A DNA stretch of 64,000 nt, from positions 158,821,869 to 158,885,868 of the forward strand of contig NC_084463.1 in NCBI RefSeq assembly GCF_027409185.1, read 5' to 3'. The notes beneath the pieces are model-generated. The model searched no databases and was not told where the DNA came from. It was given only the letters and a program-made list of their open reading frames with translations. The translations under genes were made by a program, and so were the position numbers. This stretch comes from Cynocephalus volans (taxonomy: Eukaryota > Chordata > Mammalia > Dermoptera > Cynocephalidae). Of this stretch, positions 37,930 through 50,900 are shown piece after piece. The stretch's first letter is position 1. Each line of letters opens with the position of its first letter.

Positions 37930-38410
37930 TTAGCCTAGTGGGGTCATGGGGGAGGCTTGTTCTTCTCCCTGTTTTACAGTATGTGTCAAAACAGTTCTAC
38001 TGTGGGAACGCAAGGGCCTGTTTAGTACAGGGAGTGCACAAAGGGCAAAAGCCTTCCCTGCACAGAATCGAAACATCACGTGCTGAAAACAGCACACGCT
38101 GGAAACAGTGAAGACGTTCTGATTCATTAGTAGGGAACACTGGAATCATCTTCTGTCCTGTTCACACACTGCTTTCTGTACTTCTTTTGATACTGTACTC
38201 AGCTTGTTAATGGCCAAGGTCTTGATACCACAATGAAAGGTGAGACAAGCCTGAGCTCGGGGCTGCACTGACTCTCTCCTTTCCCGTGGGAGTTGGCTTG
38301 GGGTAGTTTAGTCCCTCTGGGGCTCTCACTGCTTTCAAGTACTTGGGCTTTGAGTAATCCTTGCATCTCCGTCACTGAGAGGATCGTGACATTCTATCTC
38401 TTTGGAAAAG
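37930..38410 (+). mobile_element. ERV LTR relic related to the LTR at 54.7-55.9 kb
   Basis: The segment 38300-38400 shares GGGCTTTGAGTAATCCTT, TCTCTCACTGCT and a GTCACxxAG stretch with 55680-55740. The upstream part (38000-38280) looks like the LTR body. The ends are not defined and no duplication was found. Confidence 0.5.
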
Positions 38411-39289
38411 AGGTAAGTAAAAAGCGAGGGCTTTGTCTTCTGGTTCTCCTAAGTGTACGCCTTCCCTCTCCAGTTTGACTGGAAGCTGCTCAGGAGCAGT
38501 GTTGGTTTTTGCTCCTTTGAACCACCGCTTATGAAAAATGGCTGTGGCTCCTAAAACCCCCTTGTGGGGGCACGGAAGCACCAAGATAAAGTAAAACAGT
38601 CTTCTCAAGAATGTGTTGACATGATTTCAGGCAACAGCGCCTTCATTCCTTCAACAAATGCTGATTGAACATTCCCCGTGTCCAAGCTCCAGCCGGACTG
38701 ATTCCTGTACTCACCCCATCTGCCCCCAAAGTGGTCTTGACTGGAATTAGCAGCTTGTCAACCCCCTGGATCATACCCACAGCTCCCCTATTTTTTGTTA
38801 ATGCCACCAGAACCTTCCCAGCCTTCGGGTTCGAGGTGTTAGAGTCACTTTTGTTTTTTCTCTTGGCTCCCTTATCCATCAAGTTCTGTCAATTCTTCTT
38901 GCCTAGTATTTTCCCTAATTATCCCACCTTCTGTTCAAGGATGATGTAAAACCAGCCTGAGGAGAGGGAGAATCCATGGGGAGTTTCCAGTGACCTAGAA
39001 GGCAATCAGATAGAAGAGAGAGGTAGAGATGTAGACCAAAGTGGGTTACTATATGCATTAGTCCCTCCAAGGCCCAGAGAGTTCCACCCATGCAGGAGAA
39101 GGGATTGTGAAAGAGGCTGCTGGACTGAAGAACGGAGGGGAGTGGGGCACTGCAAGAGCCTTGACCACGGATTATGTTTCCCTGGCCATTAACTGGTAAA
39201 AGTGCCCCGGTTATAATCTGTGGCTCAGTAGAAGAGCATGGAACTAGTCTGACTGGGCCACAGGAGAAGACAGAAGGCAAGAGCTGTAA

Positions 39290-39500
39290 ACCTTCACTGG
39301 TTGCATACATTCCTTCTGTAAATACGGTTTGAGCTGTGTCAGGCACTTTGCTTGGTACTGAGGGTACAAGAATAAATCTGCCCTCGTAAATCTTATAGTT
39401 GGGGAGTAGGGAGAACAGGGAGACAGCATTAAACAGTTTTTCAAATAAACAATGATGAGTGACAGCAAGGGCTCTAAGAGGAAAGCACAGAGTGTAGGGA
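39290..39500 (+). repeat. L2 3' fragment
   Basis: TCAGGCACTTTGCTTGGTAC, GGGTACAAGAATAAATCTGC and GGAGACAGCATTAAACAG are L2-like. Confidence 0.55.
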
Positions 39501-39895
39501 ACCGGGGTGATGGTGGGGGGAGGGGTGCCAGTTTCAGGACAGGGGGCAGATGTCCCCTGCCAGTGTCAGGGTTACTCTGGGCCAAGGGGGTCATCAGCCC
39601 TTTCCTGGTCCCCTCATGCAAGTTCTCCCTCACTCTAGCTCAGGAAGAGGAATTTGCCCTCCCCCCACACACAGACTCTAAGGCCCTCTCTTATTCTGGA
39701 GCAGGGCTAAGTTCTGTGTTTTAATCACGATCCGGTCCCTCCCAGCTGTCAAAATCAGGGTCAACTGAAAAGAGAAAGGAAAAGTGCCAACCTCCCTCCT
39801 CTGCCACCTCCTCCACTGTTGGCCTCAGCAGCCCCACCCCCGACAGTGGCAATAGCTTTGGGGTTTCAGGAAGGGAGCAGTTAGAGCTGCTCCTG

Positions 39896-40281
39896 TGTTA
39901 TGGGCTCAGCTGAGTCCCTCCAAAAAGCCTGTTGAAGTCCTAGTCCCCAGTACTTTAGAATGTGACTTTATTTGGAGACAGGGACTTTAAAGAGGTAGTC
40001 AAGGTAAAATAAGGCTATATGGATGGGCCCTAAGCCAATATGACTGGTGTCCTTATAAGAAGAGAATAGGACACAGGCACAGAGGGGGAGGGGGGCCATA
40101 TGAGGACATAGCAAGAGGGTGCTGTCTGCAAGCCAAGGAGAGAGGCCTCAGAAGAAACCAAACCTGCCGACACCTTGATCTTGGACTTCTGGCCTGTAGG
40201 ACAGAGAAGAAATAGATTTCTTTTGTTTAAGTCACCCAGTTCTGTGGTATTTTGTTATGGCAGCCTAAGCAAACTAATACA
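39896..40281 (+). mobile_element. Solo MLT1-type LTR
   Basis: It starts TGTTATGGGCTCAGCTGAGT and ends AAACTAATACA, with flanks TCCTG and TCCTC as a near 5-bp duplication. The interior has the typical ACTTTATTTGGAGACAGGG and AAGAAATAGATTTCTTTTG text of MaLR LTRs. Confidence 0.82.
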
Positions 40282-40599
40282 TCCTCCCTCCTCGTTTCAC
40301 AGTGGAAGAAACTGTGGCTGGATGGGGGAAGGGCACCACTGGCCTCAGGCCACAGGATCTGCTGATGGGCTGGGACCAGGACTCACATGTGATTCCAGTG
40401 CAAGGCTTCATGTCCCCCTCAACTGGTCTCTTCACCTTTGTTTCTCCTCCAAGGTATGTAGAGATTGTCTTCCTAACTACACCTCTGATCAAATTTCCTC
40501 ACACAGCTCCTTCAACAACCCAGCTCCACCAACCCAGCAAGATCTGAACAAACTCCTTGGCTAGGGACCCAAAGCCCTTTCAGTTATGACCTAAGTCAG

Positions 40600-40790
40600 C
40601 GCTTCTCAAACACAAACGTGCATCACAGCCACCTGGCAGGCATGTTGTCATGTACATCCCTGGGCCCCCCCCCACAGTGTGTTCCTCAGTAGGTCTGGGG
40701 TGGAGCCCCCAAATTTGCAGTTCTAACAAGTTTCCAGGTAATGCTGACCTTCGAACCGCAGCTTGAGTAGCACTGAGACCTCATCCCAGG
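40600..40790 (+). mobile_element. MER5A-like hAT MITE
   Basis: CAGCGCTTCTCAAACACAAA starts the element and the terminal repeat is near GCTTGAGTAGCACTGAGAC. A C-run interrupts the middle at about 40663. Confidence 0.75.
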
Positions 40791-41759
40791 ACCCTGCATG
40801 CACTCTCCCCTCCATTCAAGGAGCTGCTAACCCTTCCCTCAGCACCCAATGCACTTGACCCTTTGCCGGGCCTGGTCCTGCCGGGAATCCCTGCTGCCAA
40901 GTCTGACTCTAAGGTCAGACCCTGGGACCTCCCAACTCAGAATGAAGTTGAGAGGTTGTGCTACTTTTTAAAGGGAAAGCCTATTGGAATTTGAACCAGA
41001 ACTGGAAGGACTCTAGTAAAACACGGATGTCGAGGACCACCCTCAGATGCTGAAGGACATGCTGCAAGACATGCTGCCGTGGGCGCCCTCTCAACATACA
41101 GATGAGCAGAGAGAGGCCCAGAGAGGAGAGGTGACTTGTCCAAGGGCACACAGCACGCTAGAGCAGAGAAGCTCCTTCCGTGCAGCTGTGTGCCCCCCAC
41201 TGCACCACGCCACCCTCTCTCAGCCTAAGGGGGCCTCTTTTCCCTGCCCCTTGTCTCACTCCACTCTCTTGTGACCCCAGCTGGGCCCTGGCACTTCCAG
41301 CTGATGCTGAAATGAAGCCTCAAGAGGCTGTAAACTTGGAAAAGGAAGAAGAGTGGGGAAAGGGGTAAGGAAATGAGGGCAGGAGGGAGGGGGATGGGAA
41401 GCCACCCAAGGCTTCCAGGAAGCTGGAACCAGCACACGTGTACCTGCCACCCCTTCCTCTGACCCAGGGAGGGCTCACAGGAGCTCCAGAAACCACGAAC
41501 TCTTGCTAGCCCCAAGGAGCCAGCCTCTGGCTTCCCTCTACAGTGGCCCTGTACTTCAGACCCAGAGGCGCTAGTTAGTTGGTGGGTTAGTGCCAGCTTC
41601 TCACCCCTGGACACAGAGTTTCTGCTGACAGCCCAGTCCAGCCAGGGCTGCCAGCTCTGCTGGGCCACTGGGGCTGGGCTGGGGCCTGGGAGGTGGACCT
41701 CTCCCTCCCAGACCTGCCTTCCTAGGCCTGCTGCAAGCGGCATTAGGACCCTGCCGTGC

Positions 41760-41819
41760 GCAGGCGAGACTAACAGCTGGGAAAGCTGCCCTAGACATTT
41801 AGGAACCTGGCTGCAGAAG
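41760..41819 (+). other. Possible LGALS12 5' untranslated exon
   Basis: A strong donor (CAGAAG|GTGAGT) lies at 41820. The nearest AG before the first coding ATG that leaves a plausible intron is at 41886-41887, giving an intron of 68 bp; the AG at 41865-41866 would leave only 47 bp. Either a very short intron is used, or this donor is not used and the sequence stays in the 5'UTR. The start of the transcript was not found. Confidence 0.35.
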
Positions 41820-41893
41820 GTGAGTCTTTCCAGTGGGGGCAGGGCTCCTGAAATCAGGATCTGCAGCCCGAGTTGGAGTTGTCTCAGCCCCCC

Positions 41894-41962
41894 ATGTCAC
41901 CTGAAGAAAAACTAGACCCGATTCCTGACAGCTTCATCCTGCAGCCCCCAGTCTTCCACCCG
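41894..41962 (+). CDS. LGALS12: LGALS12 coding exon 1
   Basis: The exon encodes MSPEEKLDPIPDSFILQPPV and ends FHP, with donor CCG|GTGAGC. The ATG at 41894 matches the internal MSP start of human galectin-12. A longer N-terminus, as in one human isoform, cannot be excluded, but no upstream in-frame ATG was found in this exon. The start context is poor (C at -3). Confidence 0.85.
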
Positions 41963-44900
41963 GTGAGCAGCCGCTCTAATCTGGAACCTTTCGGGTCTCA
42001 GGACTCCTCACTTCCACCTGGACCCAGACTCCCACGTGGTGGGTTGGAAAAGACCTCAGTCTTGGGTCCTGCCTCCCCTAGCACCTGTTCTGGGTTCTGG
42101 AAGGCCCTCCTGAGTTTAGCAAAGTGGCTGACCTGCTAATCCCCATGTGGTGTGAATGACTGCTGGGCTGCCAGGGTCCTTGCATTCTAAAAGTAAAGCC
42201 TGGAGAGGCAGAGCAGTGCCCATACTGTGATGAGAGGCTGGGAGGATGGGGGGAGTAGATAGGATCATTGAGGGAGACGCTGATCACCTGGCAAGGGCAG
42301 TCTCACTTGCAGCCTAGAAGGCAGGGTCAGGTTCGAACCTCCAACTCAGGCATGGGGTCGGGAGTTTCTCTCTTCCTCCTCCTGCTCAATGCCCAGGAGA
42401 TTTTCTGAAGCCTGGCAATGTTTTGCAGAAGGCTGAACTCCCAGCAGATCCCGCCAACTAATGAGCACTAATTATCAGTTTCTCTTAATTGGCCTCCCCT
42501 CCCATGAGAGCTGCATCAACTCAGTTAATTACAGGACCAGCAGGAGCCTGGGAAGTGGAAGCAACTGAACTGCTGACCTGGATAAGCAGCTAAGCAGCTA
42601 AGCTGGGGCACTCTGGGCTCTGACACGTGGGATCCCGGGCCTCCCGTACCTGCTCAGTTTCCCGAGCAATGGGGTGAAGAAGCTGCCCAGGTTACAACGG
42701 CTCCTTGCTTTGCAGTCTGGGAACCCCACCAGGTGGGACTTGGCACTTTCTAGGTAGTTTGGGCTTCTGAAGGCTGCTGGGAGCTGGAGAGCCAATCATA
42801 GGAAGGTCAGTCTTGTGATGCTGCCCAATGTATACCTGCTGTACTGTGCAGACTTGTTACACAAACATCTATGCAGAGCCCCCGCTGTGCCAGGCCGGGC
42901 CATGAGCCAACAGAAGGGAAAGACAAGGCTTCAGCTTGGAGGGACTTGTAGCCTCCCAGGGAAAACAGTCAGCGCCTCTGAGCCAGCGGCCGGGAACCAC
43001 GCTAGCCATGTGAGCGGAGTGCTCTGGGAGCTCAGGAGAGGGAAGGAATAATTCAGGCACCAAGTGGACGATGCCTGGGGAAGCCATCAGGGTGGAGGGA
43101 GAGCAGAGCAACAGCCCCAGAAAAGGTGCAGAGTTGTAAAAGTGCGTGGTGTGTTTTAGGAAGGCCGGGCAGCCTCCCTATGGGAAAAGATGAGCCTGGG
43201 AAGGGAGCCAGGCCACTGTTAGGTATCTCTCCAGGAAACCGTATCAGGGTCAGCTTTCAGTTCCCAACTTGTCCATTCTTCTTGCCTCCCAGTTCCCAGA
43301 CTCTGGCCAGCAGGGTCTGGCCATTAAACAGCCCTCAGGAAATCTCAATACCATGCTTCTGGGGGCCAGGTGGCATCCAGTGAATGGCAAGAGATGTCCC
43401 CTCTGGGGACACAGCAGCCTATTGTGCCCTACCAGCTGGGGAGAGGGGCTGGCTGGCACTCCAAGGGGACAGTGGAGCTGAATGTGGCTTCCCCGGTGCA
43501 ATGTGGCTTTGAAGGTCCAGGAAAGGGGAGCAGTTGGAAGAGAATATTTCAGAGAAAGCTGATTTTTGCCGCTAAGGACATCTTCTGTTTGAGAGTCGCG
43601 TTTTCTTGTTGTTCTTCTCTCCCCACTGCCCTGATTTAAGGGTCCCTGGGCTCTTTCTCCAGCCCTGCATGGATGGGTTTCTCTCCTTGTTCAGGTGGTT
43701 CCTTATGTCACGACAATTTTCGGCGGCCTGCACGCAGGCAAGATGGTCATGCTGCAGGGCATGGTCCCTCTAGCTGCACGCAGGTAAGGGGGTGGCCTGT
43801 GGGGGTGCTGAGCTCAGCCCCAGAGGCATCGAGCTGGGGGGGTCCTCTCTGCCTTTGGGGTCTCCTCTGTCTTTAGGGTCTCTGTGGGTCCCTGACCAGA
43901 ATCGCACTCCGAGAGGCTCACCTCCCACCAGGTTTCAGGTGGACTTCCAGTGCGGCTGCAGCCTGCGTCCCCAGCCAGATATCGCCATCCACTTCAACCC
44001 TCGCTTCCACACCACCCAGCCCCACGTCATCTGCAACACCCTGCACGATGAACACTGGCAAAAGGAGGCCCGGTGGCCTGGCCTGGCCCTGCAGAGAGGG
44101 GCCAGCTTCCTCATCCTCTTTCTCTTTGGGGGTGAGGAGGTGAAGGTGAGTGGAAGAGATGGGCATCAGCGGTCTACAACTTGTGTCCTTTCACCCTTCC
44201 TTCCCTCGGCCTAATTTCCCATGACAGTGTGTTGAGTGGCATTGAGGGAGGGGGAGGGTCCTGAGAGGACCGAGGAGCTGCTACGCCCAGTTCCATGCTG
44301 CCCTGGGACCACATGGTGGCAGCTCTTTGGCCCCTGGCTCCGGAGATGCTGCCACTGCCATAGTCACAGTTGGCACTTAGAGAGCACCTGCTGTATGCCG
44401 GGCACTGTTCTAAGCCCCTTAAATATCTAAGCCCTTTGGATCAGCTCATTGAATCTCACAACAATGCCATGAGGCGGGTACTTCTGGCATCCCCATCTTG
44501 TAGATGAGCGGGCAGGGGACAGGGAGAGAGAACTTGACCTCAAGTCTTTGATCTCTGATGGGAACTCCCACCAGAAAGATGGTGGGATCTTCTGACTTCT
44601 CCAGGGGACAAGGCAGCTGGTGGGAGGGAGGGACTTGCAGGGTATGGGTTATCACACAGCCTCAGTTTCCTCACCTGTAGACAGGGACGATGATGGTGCT
44701 CCAGGTCTGCTGAGAGGGCAAAGTAGGGGTCATGGGGAAGTGCTTTGTCAAGGGCAGAGAGGGACATTGAAGGTGCCTTTGTCCCAAGATCAGCTCTGCA
44801 ACGTTGAGAAGGTTACTCGAGCTCCTCATGTCCTGGGCACCTCATCTGTAAAATGTACCTGCCCCGTAGAGTTGGTGTAAAGGTAAATGAGGAAAAATCC

Positions 44901-47900
44901 AGTTGGAAGTGCTTACAATGCCAGGGACATTGTTATGAGCTCAGTGAACCCTGGCTGCTGTAAAGCCAGCCTCTGTCTGTCTCCAGGTGAGTGTGAATGG
45001 ACAACACTTTTTCCACTACCGCTACCGGCTCCCACTGGCTCGTGTGGACACCCTCGGCATATTTGGTGACATCATGGTGAAAGCTGTCTGATTCTTGAAC
45101 ATCAACGTATGTGACCCCTTCCCCAGCCCAAATCAAGATACAGAGAAGGCCCTGCCCATGAGTTACAGCCAAGGGGGAGGGAATCCACAGAGCCAGCAGA
45201 TGTGCATGGGGTGAGGGGAAGAGAAGGTGACAGCAGAAAGGGGGCCCAAGAGCCATGGGCAGGAGTCTGCACTGGGTGTGGGGTCTGGTTAACTGAGGAG
45301 CAGTGGCCAGGAGGTGGATGACTTGGCACATTGGAGCCACACAGGCTGCGGCTGGCTGTAGCATTCCCACCTGATGAGCTTATTAAAAATACGGATTTCT
45401 GGGACCCGCCACAGAGATTCTAGTTGAGTAAGTCTGAGGTGGGGCCTGGGAATTTTGAACATACTTCAAAATGCCAGGTTTAGGAACCACTGGTGAGCCA
45501 TATGGGAAGCATGAGGGGCTATAATAAAGGCCAAAGCCAGCCTCTGCCTTCCCCCCAGCCACAGGCAGGAGAGGTGAAAGCCCAGTAAATGGCTTCCGGG
45601 GCTTGCAATGGTCCTGAGTGCTTCTGGTTCTTTTTTATCTTTCTGAACAGCCATTTGTGGAGGGCCGCCGAGAGTATCCAGTTGGACACGTGAGTCTCTT
45701 GAGGACAAGGTTGGAGCAGCCACACTAGCTGAGCCTCTGTTCCCCTCCTCCCCCAGCACGTCCTGACCTCACTGGGCTGCCCATTGCACAAGGCCCAGCT
45801 GCCCCCTCCTTCACTGCTGTGGCTGTCATGGGTGTGGCTTCAGTCCCTGGACAGTCTGGATTGGCCCCCCGAGCCCACCTCCAGGGCCAGAATGGGGAGA
45901 TGGATGGGGTGGGCTGGCTGCGGGAGGGGGCAGGGGCCCCACATTCCTATTGGGAGATTCCCATCAGTTGGAGCCTTCAGTTCTCAGAGCAGCCCCAGGA
46001 GCTAGCTGGGGTTAGCCTCACAGGGCAGCAGGGGAGACGAGGCCCCTGTACTTGTCCAAGGCCACATGGTAGGTGCATGACAGATCCACCGCCCAGTTCT
46101 TCCACATTATTCCAGAGCTGGTGAACCGCTGAATTCAAGAGGACCCCACTGGGCTCTGGCCCTCACATGCTGCTGTGAGACAGACAAACCCCAAATGTCT
46201 CCAATTTGTAAGAACTGGAACAAGAGGTTCCCTTTCACTGAGCAAACACCATATGGCCTCATGTTCCCTCTTTCTTTCCTGACAGCCTTTCCTGCTAAAG
46301 AGCCCCCAGCTGGTGAGTGAACTCTGTCTCTCCTGAAGGTGGAGACCCTTGTCTGCTCCTTCAGGACTGGGAGGGCAGCCAGGGCGGGAGGCTAAGGAGC
46401 TCCACGTGGTGGGAAAGGCCCTCAGCCTCAGGTTTCCCCTTTCGTCGCAGAAAGCTGCCAGCCGTGGGTGGGCTGGGCAGCTTCAGTCTGAAGCTCCAGC
46501 TTCATTTGACTTTTTCTTCATGTATTCTGCAGTTAGTTCATACTTGCCTGTGCCAGGCTCAGTGCCTGGCTCTCAGATAGAAGGACAAGCCAGTCCCAGC
46601 CCCCCAGTTGCTCACAGGTGGGGAGACAGACCACTCAATAGCCACCACAGTTCAGGGGGCAGCAATGGGAGAAGCACACGGTGCACGGGGCACAAAGGGA
46701 CACCAAGCTCAGCCAGGGGGGGCCAGAGAAAACTTGCAGCAGGAGCGGGATGCAGGTGCAGTCGATGTTTAATAAATGAGGGGAGCTGAGTCTCCTGGCT
46801 GACGGCCTTCTCCAGTTCACCACTTGCTCCTGGAGGCAGGTGGCCCTTCCTGACCCCCACCACCACCCCATGAGTCACCTTTCAGTCATCTCCCCTGTTC
46901 CTTCAGGAGGTGCCCTGTTCATGTGCTCTTCCCCAGGGTCTCTGGCCCGGGCAGGTCATCATAGTACGGGGGCTGATCTTGCAAGAGCCAAAGGAGTAAG
47001 TATCTAGCTTCCAGTTTGGGGTTGAGGGGAGGATGCAACATCTCGGGGCCAGGATACTGCTTTATAAACATCATCTCTTTGAATCTCCCAGCACCACCAT
47101 TTAATCCCCATCTTACAGAAGAGGAAACAGAAGAGCAGAGTTTATGAAAGTCAGGCTGGGACTGGAACCAGCAGCCCCACTTCTGGGAGCCTCAACCTTC
47201 CAGATACATCTAGTCAGACCAACTAGCCTCTCATCATAGGTCTCAGGAAGGGCCCTTTGCAGGTGCAGGCTGAGGCCCAGAGAGAGGATGTGGCCACCAC
47301 AGTGACACAATGCTTGGTTTAGGAAACAGCCAGACTGCCCCAGAGAGGAGGGCTGGTACTTGGAAGCCAGCACACAGAGGGACTTAATTACTAAGTGGAC
47401 ACTGTCTACCTTCTCCTATAGGGGACACTCACATCCAGACCTGTGGCTCAAATCCAGTTAGACAAGGGCTGGCCAGCCTGCCTGCCTCCCTGCCTTGAGG
47501 AAATGCATTGGATTTTATGACTTTTCTGGGCTAGTTTGCATCTGCTTAGGACACTAACTACCTGTGCAAACTTAGGGCAGTTACTCTTCCTGTGTCTCAG
47601 TTTCGTATCTTTAAAAAGAAAGCCAGCTTCAGGGGTGGTGCTTAGAATAGTACCTGGCACATAGTAAGTGCTCCACAAATGGGGGTGGTGTTAGAATGAT
47701 CTTGGTGGAGGCAGGGGATGGGGGAGTAAGGGCAGCACCCTATGTTCTCCCTGCTTTGTTTTTGTTTTTATTTTTTAAGTCCTGACCTCACTAACCCCTT
47801 GCCCTGCAAGCTCCTGATCATGCCTGTGAATCAGGGCCAGCATAAAGCACAACACAGGGCAGCAGGGGCCTCCAAGGCTAGGCACAACTGCGTTGGATTC

Positions 47901-50900
47901 CTGGTTTTTCCTCTTGTTAACTGTGAGATCTTGAACAAGTCACTACACCCTTCTGAATCTGAGTTTCCCTATCAGAAAAAGAAGAAAGTGAATCCCAACT
48001 GGATAGGGAAAATGGAAAGATGCTTAGTGATAGAGAGAATACCTCCTTTCCCTAAAATTGGGAGGCATGAGACCAGGTTTATGTCCTAGCTCAAAGTCAC
48101 AAGGTTATTAGCAACGTAGTTAGTGACACAGCAAGTAACTTGTCTTTTTCAAGGGCCATGAATGTATGTGTTCTCAGAGGCCAGAAAGTTCCCATAAATA
48201 GTAGGCACCAGGCTGGGAAAGTAGTAGAGTGAAAAGAATATTTCCATAGACCCTGCCTGTCAGATCTTCTGGTTATTTTTAAAGAGAACCTGGAAGCCAT
48301 CTTTTAAATAAACTCTCTCAATTTTTGAATATTGCATAATGGGAGAATACTGTGGACTGGGCAGAACATTCCTATAGGCCAGTTCAGCTGTGCTCCACCA
48401 ACAAGACTTGGGGCAGTGCCTGACACTTAGCAAACCTGCAGTGAATGCTGCTGCTGCTGCTGCTGCTGCTGTTTTCTGAAAGCAACTGATGACTTGAATA
48501 GGACAGAAGGAGTGAAAGTTGGAGAGCACGGGATTCATCTGCTGTGAAAATCTATCCCGCCTTCTCCACCTCAACTCTCTTCCGCTCTGCACTGAGTAGA
48601 GACTATGGCTCCAACCTCAAAGGGCTTCAGCAGAGCTCCACTAGGCATCTAGAGGAAGTCCATGGTCCAGTCTAGGGCTGTGCTGGATGGGGATGAGGTG
48701 GGGGGATACTGGGAAGACAAAGCCTTGTCTGGGGTGGGGGGATGGGGTAAGGGGATTGGAGCTGGGCCTGACCAGCTGCTGACCATGATAGGCTGGAGAG
48801 GCTGCATGCAGTCCACTGCAGGGTCCCCCCCTTCCAGGCTTCCACCCAGCATTGAGCCCTTGCCATCTCCTTCCCAAACATGGAAATTTATGGAGCCTCC
48901 TCCTGTAATGAACCCACCAAGGCAGGCTTGTCCCTTACTTTGCCCCGACACCTGCATCCTGTGTCTCCTCTTACTCTCAACTGCTTCCTGCTGAGGAGTC
49001 AATCAACAGCAGCCTTGGGCGTGGTGTTTCAAAGAGGGTGACAGGAAGCTCCCAAGACATGAACAGAACTGCATGTCCTATCTGAGAGGCAGGTGCCAGG
49101 CAGTAGAAAGACCCCTCATATCTGGAGTCATGAATCCTGATTCACATCCCAGCTCAAGGCCCCACAGTAACAGAGCAAGTTGTTTAATTTCTTGTCCTTG
49201 TCACTTAAATGAGCTGATAAAACTCAGAGCACAGGATTTGTGAGAGGATTAAGGAAAGGCAAACCTTTGAGTCTGTAAAACACCTACTGTGTGCCAGCAT
49301 GTGCTATTGTTCACATATATTATTTCCTTTTTTTAAAAAAACACTTATTTGTACATATCTGTGGGGTACAGTGTGTTGTTTCAATACATGCATATACTGC
49401 ACAGTGATTCGCTTAGAGTACATAGCACAGTTTTGTGCCCATTAGCCGACCACTCTCCCTCCTCCCCACCCCTTGCTGTTTCCTTCATTGCTATCATTTT
49501 GTGGCCCTATGAGGTAGACATTGTATTATGTAGTAATATTTTTAAAACAATAGATATTATTTGAGTGCTTATTATGTGCCAGGTGCTGTTCTAACTAAGC
49601 ACCTTACATGTTTAACTCATTTAATTCCTCTGACGACCCCACAAGGCAGGTACAGTACTATTATTGACCTCACGTTGCAGATGAGGAAACTGAGGCACAG
49701 AGATTTTACATATCTTGCCCAAGTTCACAGGACTAGAAAGTAGCACAGCCAGGATTGAACCTGGGCAGCCTTGCTCTAATGACTAAGCATTTGCAAAATA
49801 TTTAAGACAATGCCTGGCACGGAGTTAGTGCTTAGTAAATGTTTACTACTACTATCATCACAGTTATCCAATTTTGAAGAAGAGAAACTGAGGCTCAGAC
49901 AGGTAATTTCCCCCTCCTTCACCCCCACCCCCTTGACCCTCCAGTCAGTAGATAGCAACTCAGGGATTCCATCTCAGGCCTGCCCGGGACTCGTGTTCTT
50001 GCCACCTCTCTGAGCTGATTGCAGCCAAGTGTCCAGCCCTGAGCCTGTCACAGGCCCTTAATGCTTGTTTCTGGAGGCAGAATGTGCCAAATCTTCCACC
50101 TCCATCCCTTGGAGTGAACGAAGGCCTGAGGGCTTTGGAAGCTGGTCCTCTGCTCCCACCTGCTTCCTGCAGTTTCACTCTGAGCCTGAAGGATGAGGCC
50201 GCCCGTGTTCCTGTGAGGCTCAGGGCTTCCTTCGCAGACAGAACTCTGGCCTGGATCTCCCCGTGGGGACGGAAGAAGCTAATCTCGGCCCCCTTCCTCT
50301 TTCACCCCCAGCGATTCTTTGAAGTGGGTCAGAGCCAAGTGGCCACATCCCTCAGGAGGGGGTGCGGAGCTGAATTCCCATAACGATCTGGGAGAGTATG
50401 GGACGAGTGCCAGGGTGGAAGGCAGAGTGGACATCATGAGGCAGAGCCAGACAGCAGAGAGAATGTCCACGTGGAATCCTCCATGCAGATGTCAGGGGTC
50501 TCATGCCCAGAAGCTCAGATTTTATTAATGCGGGTGGGGGCCCAAGTATCAGCTACATTAAAAAGCTCCCCTAAAGATTCCAATGTGCAGTCATAGTTAG
50601 CAGGAAGCAACCCCAGTTACAGATGGTAAAACTGAGGCCCAGGGCTAAGAAGATCCCTGTGGAAGGCCACAGTGGGCTGGTGACAAGCTAAGCCCTCGTC
50701 CAGTTCTTTTCCAGCACTGGTTGCCCTCTGGGTCCAGTCTTTGTGTCCTCTAAGGGGAGGAGGGTCTCACTAAGCACAGCATCAGGCAGGCAAGGGAGAG
50801 TCTGTCTGGAAGCACACCACCTGCTCATGCCCTCCTTTCCCAGGTGCTGCTCCTGTGCCAGGAGGGAGGGCTCAAGCTGGCACTCAATGGACAAGGGCTG

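Larger units (their letters stand above)
38410..41759. other. Spacer upstream of LGALS12
   Basis: Apart from the L2, MLT1-type LTR and MER5A copies listed, no exon was recognised. The part from 40800 to 41760 is GC-richer and may carry the LGALS12 promoter, but no TATA box or clear start was seen. Confidence 0.4.
46996..50172 (+). other. LGALS12 intron 7
   Basis: This intron of about 3.2 kb is full of MIR copies, an L1 tail and a TGC repeat. No extra exon is needed, because the phase-2 donor at 46996 matches the phase-2 acceptor at 50172. Confidence 0.7.

Noticed and set aside
45089-45091. TGA read as selenocysteine or stop-codon readthrough in LGALS12
   Set aside because: Galectins are not selenoproteins, no SECIS-like hairpin was sought or seen in the short 3'UTR, and the following TTC is not a readthrough context.
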